DNA of 64,000 nucleotides. It comes from Gammaproteobacteria bacterium (GTDB lineage: Bacteria > Pseudomonadota > Gammaproteobacteria > Natronospirales > REEB76). The stretch lies in assembly GCA_036383255.1 (NCBI GenBank), contig DASVOS010000005.1:1-64000 (forward strand), written 5' to 3'. Numbering within the stretch: the stretch's first letter is position 1; each line of letters begins with the position of its first letter. Of the stretch, positions 55,459 through 64,000 are shown piece by piece. The translations under genes and the position numbers were made by a program. Below the pieces are notes generated by a model, which worked only from the letters and a program-made list of their open reading frames with translations, made no database searches and was not told the origin of the DNA.

Positions 55459-56888
55459 ACACCCTCCTCGATACTCCCTTCGCCTACCACCTTGGATGGA
55501 CGCTGTTGCACTTCCTCTGGCAGGGGCTGCTGGTGGCGGCGATCTATGCTTGCTTACGCAGCGTCATGGCTGATGCCTCGCCGCAAGCACGCTACGTGCT
55601 GAGCCTTGGCGCCCTGGCGCTGCTGGCGGTGCTGCCGCTCATCACATTCCTCTACCTCCTGGGAACGCCGGTGGAGGTGCACACGATCACCGGCTATGCC
55701 GCCGGCACCCATGCGGTCATGCCGCCCCAGAGCGCCACGTTCAGCGAGAGCCTGCGCGTCCTGCTGCATCCGCTGGTGCCGTGGACGGTGCCGGCCTGGA
55801 GCGCCGGCGTGGCGCTGCTCGGTTTCAAGTCCCTGGCCGGCTGGTATCAGGCGCGCATGCTGACGCGCCACGCTTCCCACGCCGCGCCCGACGCCTGGCA
55901 GGAGACCGTGGCCAGGCTGGCGGCCCAGGTGGGCGTGCGCGTGCGCATCCACCTCATGGTGACCGCGCGGGTCGCGGTGCCCTGCGTGGTGGGCTGGCTC
56001 AAGCCCGTCATCCTGCTGCCTCCTGCGGCGCTCACCGGCCTCACCACCCTGCAGTTGGAGATGGTGCTGGCCCATGAGCTGTCTCACATCCGACGCCACG
56101 ACTACCTCGTGAACCTGCTGCAGGTGGCGGTGGAGACGCTGCTGTTCTACCACCCGGCGGTCCGCTGGATCTCCCGCGACGCGCGCCGCGAGCGCGAACT
56201 GTGCTGTGATGATTCGGCGGTGCATGCCTGCGGCGATGCGCTGCACTACGCGCACGCCCTCACCGACCTCGCGACCCTGCGCGCCGGCGACATGAGCCCG
56301 GCGCTGGGCATCAACGGCGGCGACCTGGCGCTGCGGGTGGAGAGGCTCATCACTCCGCACCATGCCGCCACCGCGCCCCGCCTCGCCAGCGTGATGCTGG
56401 CCTCGGCCCTATGCCTCAGTGGTTTCCTGGCACTGGCTTCGGCGCGTCACATGCCGATGCCGCTGCTGCAGGGCTTCACGCTGCCGATGCCTCAGCTGCT
56501 GCAGTCCTCCGCCTACCGCGAACCGGTGACGGTGCAGCGCGCGCTGCTGGCACCGACCCAGGCCCGCGCCGAACTGCCGGCCGCCGGCAGGCTGCCGCGG
56601 CTCGCCGGCAAGGGGAGCCTCACCCCAGCGCTCCTCGGTGAAGTGACCTCGCCGCCGGAGCCCTTGCAGGCCTCGGCGACGGCGGCGGCCGCCCCGATGG
56701 AACCGGTGGTCATCGGCGGTAAGTCCCTGGCTGCGACGCTGGTGGATGCGCGCGACCCGACGTTCGTCGCGAGCAAGCGCGCCGCAGCGCCCATCAAGGT
56801 CATCAACATGAACCACGCGGATGCGCCGGCGCCCAAGGGCGAGCATGAATACTGCGAGCCGCTCACCGGCTCGCGGGTCTGCAACTGA
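55455..56888 (+). CDS. M56-family membrane zinc protease sensor (BlaR1-like, no penicillin-binding domain)
   Basis: 477 residues. Membrane segments near 12-36, 45-70, 105-125 and 310-330 surround the M56 protease domain with HELSH (His207, Glu208, His211) and the third ligand Glu248 before CCDD. BlaR1/MecR1 end in a class D-like penicillin-binding sensor; here the C-terminal about 147 residues are Ala/Pro/Leu-rich with no SxxK-SxN-KTG set, ending in CEPLTGSRVCN, a possible disulfide. So the signal is unknown. Coupled to the BlaI gene; a terminator follows. Confidence 0.9.
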   Translation: MNTLLDTPFAYHLGWTLLHFLWQGLLVAAIYACLRSVMADASPQARYVLSLGALALLAVLPLITFLYLLGTPVEVHTITGYAAGTHAVMPPQSATFSESLRVLLHPLVPWTVPAWSAGVALLGFKSLAGWYQARMLTRHASHAAPDAWQETVARLAAQVGVRVRIHLMVTARVAVPCVVGWLKPVILLPPAALTGLTTLQLEMVLAHELSHIRRHDYLVNLLQVAVETLLFYHPAVRWISRDARRERELCCDDSAVHACGDALHYAHALTDLATLRAGDMSPALGINGGDLALRVERLITPHHAATAPRLASVMLASALCLSGFLALASARHMPMPLLQGFTLPMPQLLQSSAYREPVTVQRALLAPTQARAELPAAGRLPRLAGKGSLTPALLGEVTSPPEPLQASATAAAAPMEPVVIGGKSLAATLVDARDPTFVASKRAAAPIKVINMNHADAPAPKGEHEYCEPLTGSRVCN

Positions 56889-56913
56889 CCCCGACCTGAC
56901 GACTCAGACTGGA

Positions 56914-56938
56914 ACGGCCCCTCTGGGGCCGTTTCTTT
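56914..56938 (+). terminator. Terminator of the BlaI-M56 operon
   Basis: 8-bp stem ACGGCCCC / GGGGCCGT with TCT loop, then TTCTTT. Confidence 0.85.
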
Positions 56939-57005
56939 GAGACCATCTTAAAAGCCACTGCGCTCGGCGTGACTTAAGGTGGTTTCAGCAGAGCTTGCCC
57001 GACGC

Positions 57006-60000
57006 CTAGCCGACCCAGGCGCGGGCATTGCGGAACATCCGCATCCAGGGCGAGTCCTCACCCCACTCAGCCGGGTGCCAGGACATCTGCACGCTCCGGA
57101 ACACCCGCTCCGGGTGCGGCATGAGCAGGGTCACGCGCCCGTCGGTGTTGGTGATGCCGGTGATGCCGAGCGGCGAGCCGTTGGGGTTCGCGGGATAGGC
57201 TTCCGTCACCCATTCGCGGTTGTCCACGAAGCGCAGCGCCACCCGTCCGCCGGCCAGGAGCTGCTGGGCCGCGTCGGGCCGGTCGAACAGCGCGCGGCCC
57301 TCGCCGTGGGCCGTGACGATGGGGATCACCGAACCCTGCATGCCGGCGAAGAACAGCGAGGGAGAATCCAACACCTCCACCAGCACGAGGCGCCCCTCGT
57401 ACTGCTCGGAGGCATTGCGCACGAACTGCGGCCAGCCGGCGGTGCCGGGGATCAGGTCGGCGAGCGCCGCCATCATCTGGCAGCCGTTGCAGACGCCGAG
57501 GCCGAAGCTGTCGGCGCGATTGAAGAACTGGCTGAACTCCTCGCGGGCGCGCGGGTTGAACAGGATGGACTTGGCCCAGCCCTGGCCGGCGCCCAACACG
57601 TCGCCGTAGGAGAAGCCGCCGCAGGCCACCAGGCCCTTGAACTCGGCGAGCGCGACCCGCCCCTCCAGCACGTCGGTCATGTGAACGTCCTGGGCGGCGA
57701 AGCCGGCCCGGTCCAGGGCGGCCGCCATCTCCACCTGCCCGTTCACGCCCTGTTCGCGCAACACCGCCACCCGGGGCCGGGCGCCCTTGCCAATATAAGG
57801 AGCGGCTGGGTTCTCGGCGAGGTCGAAGCTTAGCTTGGCATGCAGGCCGGGATCGCCGGCATCCTGCTTCGCCTCCCATTCCCGTTGCGCGCCGGCAGGG
57901 TTGTCCCGCAGGCGCTGCATGTGGAAGGAGAGCTCGCTCCAGGCGCCGTGCAGCTCGGCGCAGGCCTCATCCAGCAGCGCCTCGCGCGCGCGGCTGATGA
58001 CCATGCGGCCGTCATGGCGCGGCGCACCCAGGGCATGCACCAGGGCGCCAAGCCCATGGCGCTCGAATATCGCATGTACGCGTTGGGCGTCGCGACCGTG
58101 CACCTGCAGCACCGCGCCCGCCTCCTCGGCGAACAGTGCCGCCAGGGTGTCGCCGCCCAGGGCATCCAGGTGCAGGTCCACGCCGCAGTGGCCGGCGAAA
58201 GCCATCTCCGCCAGGGTCACGAACAGGCCGCCGTCGGAGCGGTCGTGGTAAGCGAGCAGGAGGCTCGCCGCCACCAACTCCTGTACCGCGGCGAAGAACC
58301 CGGCGATGAGCTTGGGATCGTCCACATCGGGAGCGGTATCGCCGCTCGCCCCGAACACCTGCGCGAGGCATGAACCGCCCAGGCGGTTCTTACCCTTGCC
58401 GAGATCCACCAACAGGAGCTGGGTGTCGGCGAGGGCAGCGTGCAGCTCGGGGGTCAGCGTACGGCGGATGTCCCGAACCGGGGCGAAGGCCGTCACCACC
58501 AGCGACAAGGGCGCCAGCATGGTGCGGGTGGCGCCATCCTGCTGCCATACCGTCTTCATGGAGAGGGAGTCTTTGCCCACCGGGATCGCGAGGTCCAGCG
58601 CCACGCACAGCTCGCTCACGGCCTCGACCGTGTCGTAGAGCGCGGCGTCTTCCCCCGGGTTTCCGCAGGCCGCCATCCAGTTCGCCGAGAGGCGGACCTT
58701 GGCGAGGGAACCGATGTCCGCGGCGGCGATGTTGGTGACCGCCTCCGCTACTGCCAGGCGGCCGGAGGCCGGCGCGTCGATGGTGGCGACCGGTGTACGC
58801 TCGCCCATGGCCATGGCCTCGCCGGCATAGCCTTCATAGCTCGCGGCGGTGACGGCGAGGTCGCTCACCGGCACCTGCCAGGGGCCGACCAAGGGGTCGC
58901 GGTGCACATGGCCGCCCACGGTGCGGTCGCCGATGGTGATGAGGAAGCCCTTGTCCGCCACCGCCGGCAGGCGCAGCACGCGGAACACCGCCTCGCGCAG
59001 TTCGATGCCCGAGGTGTCGAAGGCTTGGCGCGTCGCTGCCACGCGCTTCACGTCGCGCAGCATCTTGGGCGGCTTGCCAAGCAGCACCTCCATGGGCATG
59101 TCCACGGGCGGCTTGCCGAGCAGCGGATCCTGCACCTTGAGCTGGCGGTCGCCGGTGGCCTCGCCGATCACGGCATAGGGGCAGCGTTCGCGGGCACAGA
59201 GCTTCTCGAAGTCGGCGAGGCGCTCCGGCGCCACCGCCAGCACGTAGCGCTCCTGCGCCTCGTTGCACCACACCGCCATGGGCGACATGCCGGGTTCGTC
59301 GCTGGGCACACGGCGCAGGTCGAAGCGGCCGCCGCGGTGGCTGGCATCGATGATCTCAGGCACCGCGTTGGACAGGCCGCCGGCACCGACATCGTGGATG
59401 GAGAGGATCGGATTGTTGGCGCCCTGGGCCCAGCAGCGGTCGATGACCTCCTGGGCGCGGCGCTCCATCTCGGCGTTGTCGCGCTGCACCGAGGCGAAGT
59501 CCAGGTCCTCGGCGGACGCGCCGCTCGCCATGCTGGAGGCGGCGCCGCCGCCGAGACCGATGAGCATGGCGGGACCGCCCAGGACGATGATCTTGGCGCC
59601 CACCGGGATCTCGCATTTCTCCACGTGCGGCGCGCGGATGTTGCCCATGCCGCCCGCGATCATGATCGGCTTGTGGTAGCCACGCAGGGTGCCGCCCACC
59701 TCCTGCTCATAGCTGCGGAAGTAGCCTCCGAGGGCGGGACGGCCGAACTCGTTGTTGAAGGCCGCGGCGCCGATGGGGCCCTCGAGCATGATGTCGAGCG
59801 CCGAGACGATGCGTCCGGGTTTGCCGAAATCCTTCTCCCAGGGCTGGGTGAAGCCGGGGATGCGCAGGTTCGACACCGAGAAGCCGGTGAGACCGGCCTT
59901 GGGCTTGGCGCCGGTGCCGGTGGCGCCCTCGTCGCGGATCTCGCCGCCGGCACCCGTCGCCGCGCCGGCGAACGGCGCGATGGCGGTCGGGTGGTTGTGG

Positions 60001-60878
60001 GTCTCCACCTTCATGAGGATGTGGATGTCCTCCTGGTGGTAGGCGTATTCATCGTCCGCCGGGCGCGGGAAGAAACGCGCACCGCGGCTGCCCTCGATCA
60101 CCGAGGCATTGTCCTTGTAGGCGGACAGTACGCCCTTGGGCGTGTGGGCATGGGTCTCCCGGATCATGTCGAACAGAGAGCGCGCCTGCTGCCGTCCGTC
60201 GATCACCCAGTCGCCGCGGAAGATCTTGTGGCGGCAGTGCTCGGAGTTGGCCTGGGCGAACATCATGAGCTCGGCGTCGCTGGGATTGCGGCCGAGGCGC
60301 TGGAAGCCTTCCACCAGGTAGTCGATCTCGTCCTCGGAGAGAGCGAAGCCGTAGTCACGGTTCGCGGCGGCCAGCGCCGGACGGCCGCCACCCATCACGT
60401 CCACGGTGTTGAGCGGCGCCGGCGCGGTCTGGGCGAACAGCTTCTGTGCCTCGTTCGCATCGAACAGCACCGACTGGGTCATGCGGTCATGCAGCATCGC
60501 GGTGGCCTGCTTGAGGGCATCCATCGCGAGGCTGCTGCCGTACAGATAGTAGGCGACGCCGCGCTCGATGCGGCGCACCTTCTGCAGGCCGCAGTTGCGG
60601 GCGATGTCTGTGGCCTTGCTGGCCCAGGGGGATACGGTGCCAAGGCGCGGCACCACCAGCACCAGGCTGCCCCCGGCCGGCACGTCGTGGTTCACGCCGT
60701 CGTTGAGCAGCCGCTCCAGCAGCGCGCGGTCGGAGGCGCCGGGCGTACCTTCGGCATCAACGAAGTAGAGGAACTGGGTTTCGAGACGGTCTATGCCGGG
60801 GACGCGTTTCTGCAGTTTCTCGAGCAGGATCCGGATGCGGAAAGTGGAGAGTGCCGGACCACCACGAAACTGAAGCAT
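57006..60878 (-). CDS. purL: Phosphoribosylformylglycinamidine synthase (large single-chain)
   Basis: 1290 residues, the single-polypeptide form. Converts FGAR, ATP and glutamine to FGAM in purine synthesis. N-terminal PurS-like domain (about 1-160), linker, two tandem PurM-type ATPase halves, and a C-terminal glutaminase. Seen: [35 protein letters not shown], and the glutaminase nucleophile in [14 protein letters not shown] with the late HPERVFR. Full length with no break. A long hairpin repeat lies upstream, between it and the MBL-fold gene. Confidence 0.97.
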   Translation of the reverse strand: MLQFRGGPALSTFRIRILLEKLQKRVPGIDRLETQFLYFVDAEGTPGASDRALLERLLNDGVNHDVPAGGSLVLVVPRLGTVSPWASKATDIARNCGLQKVRRIERGVAYYLYGSSLAMDALKQATAMLHDRMTQSVLFDANEAQKLFAQTAPAPLNTVDVMGGGRPALAAANRDYGFALSEDEIDYLVEGFQRLGRNPSDAELMMFAQANSEHCRHKIFRGDWVIDGRQQARSLFDMIRETHAHTPKGVLSAYKDNASVIEGSRGARFFPRPADDEYAYHQEDIHILMKVETHNHPTAIAPFAGAATGAGGEIRDEGATGTGAKPKAGLTGFSVSNLRIPGFTQPWEKDFGKPGRIVSALDIMLEGPIGAAAFNNEFGRPALGGYFRSYEQEVGGTLRGYHKPIMIAGGMGNIRAPHVEKCEIPVGAKIIVLGGPAMLIGLGGGAASSMASGASAEDLDFASVQRDNAEMERRAQEVIDRCWAQGANNPILSIHDVGAGGLSNAVPEIIDASHRGGRFDLRRVPSDEPGMSPMAVWCNEAQERYVLAVAPERLADFEKLCARERCPYAVIGEATGDRQLKVQDPLLGKPPVDMPMEVLLGKPPKMLRDVKRVAATRQAFDTSGIELREAVFRVLRLPAVADKGFLITIGDRTVGGHVHRDPLVGPWQVPVSDLAVTAASYEGYAGEAMAMGERTPVATIDAPASGRLAVAEAVTNIAAADIGSLAKVRLSANWMAACGNPGEDAALYDTVEAVSELCVALDLAIPVGKDSLSMKTVWQQDGATRTMLAPLSLVVTAFAPVRDIRRTLTPELHAALADTQLLLVDLGKGKNRLGGSCLAQVFGASGDTAPDVDDPKLIAGFFAAVQELVAASLLLAYHDRSDGGLFVTLAEMAFAGHCGVDLHLDALGGDTLAALFAEEAGAVLQVHGRDAQRVHAIFERHGLGALVHALGAPRHDGRMVISRAREALLDEACAELHGAWSELSFHMQRLRDNPAGAQREWEAKQDAGDPGLHAKLSFDLAENPAAPYIGKGARPRVAVLREQGVNGQVEMAAALDRAGFAAQDVHMTDVLEGRVALAEFKGLVACGGFSYGDVLGAGQGWAKSILFNPRAREEFSQFFNRADSFGLGVCNGCQMMAALADLIPGTAGWPQFVRNASEQYEGRLVLVEVLDSPSLFFAGMQGSVIPIVTAHGEGRALFDRPDAAQQLLAGGRVALRFVDNREWVTEAYPANPNGSPLGITGITNTDGRVTLLMPHPERVFRSVQMSWHPAEWGEDSPWMRMFRNARAWVG

Positions 60879-60939
60879 CTTCGATCCTGGAGGCGGGTGC
60901 GGAGCGGTATTTTACAGTAAAACCCGGACCCCCGCTCCA

Positions 60940-61076
60940 GCCCTCATAGAAGCGTAGCGAGCGCAGGCAGGGCGAGGCGCAGGGCGGCGAGGACCCGGAG
61001 CGTACTCTTCAGTACGTGAGGACTCCGAGCTGCCCCGCAACGAAGCCATGCCAAGCGCAGTAGCTTCTATGAGGGC
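60940..61076. repeat. Large imperfect hairpin repeat, copy 3 (abuts the MBL gene stop codon)
   Basis: Outer 14-bp perfect stem GCCCTCATAGAAGC / GCTTCTATGAGGGC (60940-60953 with 61063-61076); the tip is GGAGCGTACTCTTCAGTACGTGAGG, read in two parts. Like copy 2, its right edge touches the stop codon of a minus-strand gene. Confidence 0.85.
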
Positions 61077-61838
61077 CTAGGAAATCTCGCGCCATTCCAA
61101 GCCGTACTCCTGGTCTGCTATCCCTATCCACTCCTCATCGCAATCCATCGCCTCGGCAAGAGCCGTCCTGGCCAGTTCAGGCTTGTTGTTCTTCTCGGAG
61201 AGGTGCGCCGCCACCAGATGCTGCAGCCATTGCTTGTCGAGCCCGCGCAAGAGGTCCGCCGCCTGAGCGTTGCTGAGGTGGCCCAAGGGCCCCCCTACCC
61301 GGTGCTTCAGGGAAGGCGGATAGGGCCCGTCCTCCAGCATGTCCCGGTCGTGGTTGCACTCCAGCAGCAAGGCCGCGCAACCGCTGAACATGCGCTTGAT
61401 GTGGGGCGTCACGCTGCCCACGTCCGTGAGCAGGCCGAAGCGGTGCGCGCCGCCGTCGAACAGGAACTGCACCGGTTCGCGCGCGTCGTGGGGTACCGTC
61501 ACCGGCGTGACCTCGATCTCGCCGATGACCAGCTTGGCGTGGCTGTCGAAGGGCTCGGCAGCAGCGAAGCCGAGCTTGAGGCAGGCCTGGCGGGTGCCAG
61601 CGGTGCAACGCACCGGGATACCATGGCGCGCGGCGAAGCGCATCACGCCGGAGGCGTGGTCGCTGTGCTCGTGAGTCACCAGGATCGCCGCCAGGGACGT
61701 GGGCTCGACGCCGCAGCGGGCAAGGCGCAACTCCGTCTCGGCGATGGAGAAGCCGCAATCCACCATGAGGATGGTGTCTCCGGCCTGGATGAGGGTGGCG
61801 TTACCGCGGCTGCCGCTGCCCAGGGAGGCGAAGCGCAC
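61077..61838 (-). CDS. YycJ/WalJ-like metallo-beta-lactamase-fold hydrolase
   Basis: 253 residues from a GTG at 61838. Opens RFASLGSGSRGNATLI, has the metallo-beta-lactamase motif THEHSDH, a further TVPHDA and LTDVGSVT, and C-terminal AAHLSEKNNKP. This is the YycJ/WalJ group, proposed exonucleases or tRNA/DNA-processing hydrolases. It lies three bases behind the DUF1820 gene and ends at the hairpin repeat. Substrate unknown. Confidence 0.9.
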   Translation of the reverse strand: MRFASLGSGSRGNATLIQAGDTILMVDCGFSIAETELRLARCGVEPTSLAAILVTHEHSDHASGVMRFAARHGIPVRCTAGTRQACLKLGFAAAEPFDSHAKLVIGEIEVTPVTVPHDAREPVQFLFDGGAHRFGLLTDVGSVTPHIKRMFSGCAALLLECNHDRDMLEDGPYPPSLKHRVGGPLGHLSNAQAADLLRGLDKQWLQHLVAAHLSEKNNKPELARTALAEAMDCDEEWIGIADQEYGLEWREIS

Positions 61839-61841
61839 GCC

Positions 61842-62171
61842 TTATTTCTTTCCCGGGGTGTAGAGAGGCACCGGGAACGGAGTGACGTTGGTCCCGCCTT
61901 CCACCGCGGTGATCTTGGCGGTGCCCTCGCGGGCCACCTCATCGATGCGCACCACCGAGTGCATGGGGATGTAGCTCTTCTTCACGCCCTCGAATTCGGT
62001 CTTGAGGCGCTCCTCGCCCGGGTCCACCACCACCCCGCCGCGTTCGCCGAACACCAGCTGCTCGATCTCGATGAAACCCCAGAAGCCTTCCTGGCTCACT
62101 TTGCGGGCATAGACCTCATAGAGCTTGCCCTGGCTCATGAAGATGACTTTGTAGATGTGGCGTGGGGGCAT
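61842..62171 (-). CDS. DUF1820 family protein
   Basis: 109 residues from the ATG at 62171, chosen because DUF1820 proteins begin close to HIYKVIFMSQGKLYEVYA; no strong ribosome-binding site is visible there. FGERGGVVVDPGEERLKTEF and KSYIPMHSVVRIDEV are typical. Cytosolic, function unknown, conserved in gammaproteobacteria. First gene of a unit with the MBL-fold gene. Confidence 0.87.
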   Translation of the reverse strand: MPPRHIYKVIFMSQGKLYEVYARKVSQEGFWGFIEIEQLVFGERGGVVVDPGEERLKTEFEGVKKSYIPMHSVVRIDEVAREGTAKITAVEGGTNVTPFPVPLYTPGKK

Positions 62172-62259
62172 GGCGTGGATACCGTGGATTCTGCCGCGAA
62201 TTTTACCCAAGACCCCGCGAAGCCGCCATGAGAAGGCTGCCCAAACCCGGCAAGTCCTG

Positions 62260-62265
62260 TAAAAT
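62260..62265 (+). promoter_or_regulatory. -10 element of the tRNA-Ser gene
   Basis: TAAAAT 12 bases before the tRNA 5' end, giving a start a few bases ahead of the mature RNA. No good -35 is visible. Confidence 0.4.
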
Positions 62266-62276
62266 ACGCGCCTCCT

Positions 62277-62370
<94 letters not shown>

Positions 62371-62377
62371 CCAAACG

Positions 62378-62409
62378 AAAAGGCCCCCTGTTTCAGGGGG
62401 CCTTTTTTG
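62378..62409 (+). terminator. Terminator behind tRNA-Ser
   Basis: AAAAGGCCCCCTG / CAGGGGGCC stem with TTT loop and TTTTTTG tail. Confidence 0.92.
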
Positions 62410-62549
62410 TTTGGTGATGAGGGCGGATTCGAACCACGTAGATATCGGCTGGTTCGACAAAATCGCCGGGAGCGATTTTGAACCGCGCGCAGCGCGGGCC
62501 CGAAGGGCGGCGGGAGGGACAGCCCGCCGTAATCCCACCCTCTCCGCCA
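62410..62549. repeat. Hairpin cassette ending in a second copy of the tRNA-Ser 3' end
   Basis: AATCCCACCCTCTCCGCCA, the last 19 bases of the tRNA (62350-62368), is repeated exactly at 62531-62549. In between are four small hairpins: AAAATCGC/GCGATTTT, CGCGC/GCGCG, GCCC/GGGC and CGGCGGG/CCCGCCG. The reverse complement of 62411-62439 reads like another tRNA T-arm with a CCA-like end. No open frame of note. Confidence 0.8.
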
Positions 62550-62557
62550 TACAAACG

Positions 62558-62580
62558 AAGGCCCCTCGCGGGGCCTTTTC
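62558..62580 (+). terminator. Second terminator behind the tRNA 3'-end copy
   Basis: AAGGCCCC / GGGGCCTT stem, TCGC loop, TTCC tail. It could also serve the convergent tadA, since an AAGG run lies on the other side. Confidence 0.7.
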
Positions 62581-62584
62581 CGTC

Positions 62585-63064
<480 letters not shown>

Positions 63065-63109
63065 TCATAGGGCACAGTCCGGTCTTACGGGGCCGGGATA
63101 CCCCTACGG

Positions 63110-63115
63110 TATAAT
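63110..63115 (+). promoter_or_regulatory. -10 element for the AAA regulator gene
   Basis: Perfect TATAAT in ACGGTATAATGAATCC, about 95 bases before the ATG. TTACGG at 63085 is a weak -35 with too long a spacer. No other feature is seen in the 172-base divergent gap to tadA. Confidence 0.45.
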
Positions 63116-63209
63116 GAATCCCGAAGCAGGCTGTGTCCCAACCACAACTCGAATCGGCCTGCCGGTGACCGCAACAGGGTGCGGCCGGGCAGCCGGAACG
63201 GGGACAGCC

Positions 63210-64000
63210 ATGTCTTTGCTTGAACGCCAACCCTATCTCGACGTGCTTGTCTCGTCCCTCGAGCGCTGCGGGATGGGCACGGGCCACGTGGTGCTGATCG
63301 CCGGCGAAGCCGGCATGGGCAAGACCTCGCTAATGCGCGAGTTCGCCGCGCAGCAGGCCAAGTCGGCGCGGGTGCTATGGGGCGGTTGCGAAGCCCTGTT
63401 CACACCTCACCCGTTGGCACCGCTCCATGACATCGCCCTGCAGATAGACGCAGGTTTCGCCGCCGCCATCGCCGCCGCCTCAAACCGGCATGAGATCTTC
63501 AACGTCACCCTCGACCGCCTCTCTCGCATGCCGCCGTCCACGGTGGTGGTTATCGAGGACGCCCATTGGGCCGACGAGGCGACCCTCGACCTCATCAAGT
63601 TCCTCGGCCGCCGTCTGCAGCGGCTCGGCATCCTGTTGGTGATCAGTTATCGGGATGACGAGGTGACGGACAAGCATCCGTTGCGCTCGGTACTGGGGGA
63701 CCTGCCACACAAGGCCGTGAGCCGCATCCGCCTGCCGCCACTCAGCGAAGGTGCCGTCGGCTCCCTGGCAGAGGCGGCCGGCCGCCCCGCCGCGGGCTTG
63801 CACGAGCTGACCGGCGGGAACGCCTTCTTCGTGACCGAGGTGCTCGCCACTTCGACGGAGGATATCCCCTCGACCGTGCGTGACGCGGCCATGGCGCGCA
63901 TCGCGCGACTGCCCGAGGCGGCCCGGCGCATCGCCCACATGATCGCGATCGTGCCCGGCAAGACCGAACGCTGGCTTATGGATGCGACCATCACGCCACA
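63210..64000 (+). CDS. AAA ATPase-type regulator or sensor, N-terminal part (cut by window edge)
   Basis: 263 codons are visible from the ATG at 63210 (GGGGA seven bases upstream) and the frame stays open to the edge. Walker A is GEAGMGKTS (residues 32-40); Walker B and neighbouring Asp/His are in VVVIEDAHWAD, and ELTGGNAFFVTEVLA is the sensor region typical of AAA_16 domains. This N-terminal domain is the one found in large LuxR-type (LAL/MalT-like) regulators and in adenylyl-cyclase/kinase fusions. The effector end is not visible, so the class is open. Confidence 0.8.
   Translation, partial: MSLLERQPYLDVLVSSLERCGMGTGHVVLIAGEAGMGKTSLMREFAAQQAKSARVLWGGCEALFTPHPLAPLHDIALQIDAGFAAAIAAASNRHEIFNVTLDRLSRMPPSTVVVIEDAHWADEATLDLIKFLGRRLQRLGILLVISYRDDEVTDKHPLRSVLGDLPHKAVSRIRLPPLSEGAVGSLAEAAGRPAAGLHELTGGNAFFVTEVLATSTEDIPSTVRDAAMARIARLPEAARRIAHMIAIVPGKTERWLMDATITP

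Noticed and set aside
58440-60920. 826-codon plus-strand open frame
   Set aside because: Antisense shadow of purL in GC-rich sequence; purL is full length with all motifs on the other strand.

Overview
The window is a GC-rich, gene-dense bacterial chromosome segment. Its gene content and order point to a gammaproteobacterium, probably near the Xanthomonadales, Nevskiales or Steroidobacterales. Supporting signs are the order prmB-aroC-asd-fimV, the run glyA-nrdR-ribD-ribE-ribBX / ribH-nusB-thiL-pgpA, parC-parE, efp with epmA and epmB, a FimX-like protein, a large single-chain PurL and a tRNA-Ser(CGA) with encoded CCA. I see no phage, integrase, transposase or CRISPR array. This is inferred from protein families, not from a 16S gene.

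Layout. 1-3.7 kb: fimV (cut by the edge), asd, aroC and prmB on the minus strand. 3.7-5.7 kb: SCO1/SenC, PCuAC and psd on the plus strand. 5.7-8.8 kb: the EF-P beta-lysylation set efp-epmA plus msrC, with epmB divergent. 8.9-16.3 kb: a FimX-like degenerate GGDEF/EAL protein, htpX and topoisomerase IV. 16.4-19.3 kb: a redox/iron cluster of rubrerythrin, a GlpC/HdrD-like Fe-S protein, an encapsulated-ferritin-type protein without encapsulin, and DUF3501. 19.4-22.5 kb: xseB-ispA-dxs. 22.5-27.1 kb: DUF2945, folE2 and two secreted-protein genes (one an S53 peptidase) with near-copy leaders and terminators. 27.1-28.4 kb: a Ser/Thr kinase fused to a cyclic-nucleotide-type domain. 28.4-35.6 kb: pgpA, thiL, nusB, the riboflavin genes, nrdR and glyA. 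35.7-42.4 kb: a deacetylase-family protein, rimB-rimK, ettA, a ferredoxin-NADP reductase and two tandem exported methyltransferase-like proteins.

42.5-56.9 kb is the catabolic and envelope part. Histidine degradation is complete: hutH and hutI on one strand, hutF-hutG divergent, and hutU about 5 kb away heading a hutU-pxpA-pxpB-pxpC operon, so histidine and 5-oxoproline both feed glutamate. Between them lie a candidate small RNA, two paralogous DUF4382 lipoproteins and an NlpC/P60 lipoprotein. A BlaI/M56 pair follows, with two matching operators. 57-64 kb: purL, a metallo-beta-lactamase-fold protein, DUF1820, tRNA-Ser(CGA) with a downstream copy of its own 3' end, tadA, and the start of an AAA-type regulator that runs off the edge.

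The most unusual signals are (1) the encapsulin-less EncFtn / DUF3501 / Fe-S / rubrerythrin module with a perfect 17-bp palindrome upstream; (2) a structured leader shared by the two secreted-protein genes; (3) three large hairpin repeats with a common tip; (4) the tRNA-Ser 3'-end repeat, built like the E. coli tyrT/rtT arrangement; (5) a candidate ~85-nt sRNA; and (6) an M56 sensor without a penicillin-binding domain behind a BlaI repressor with paired operators.
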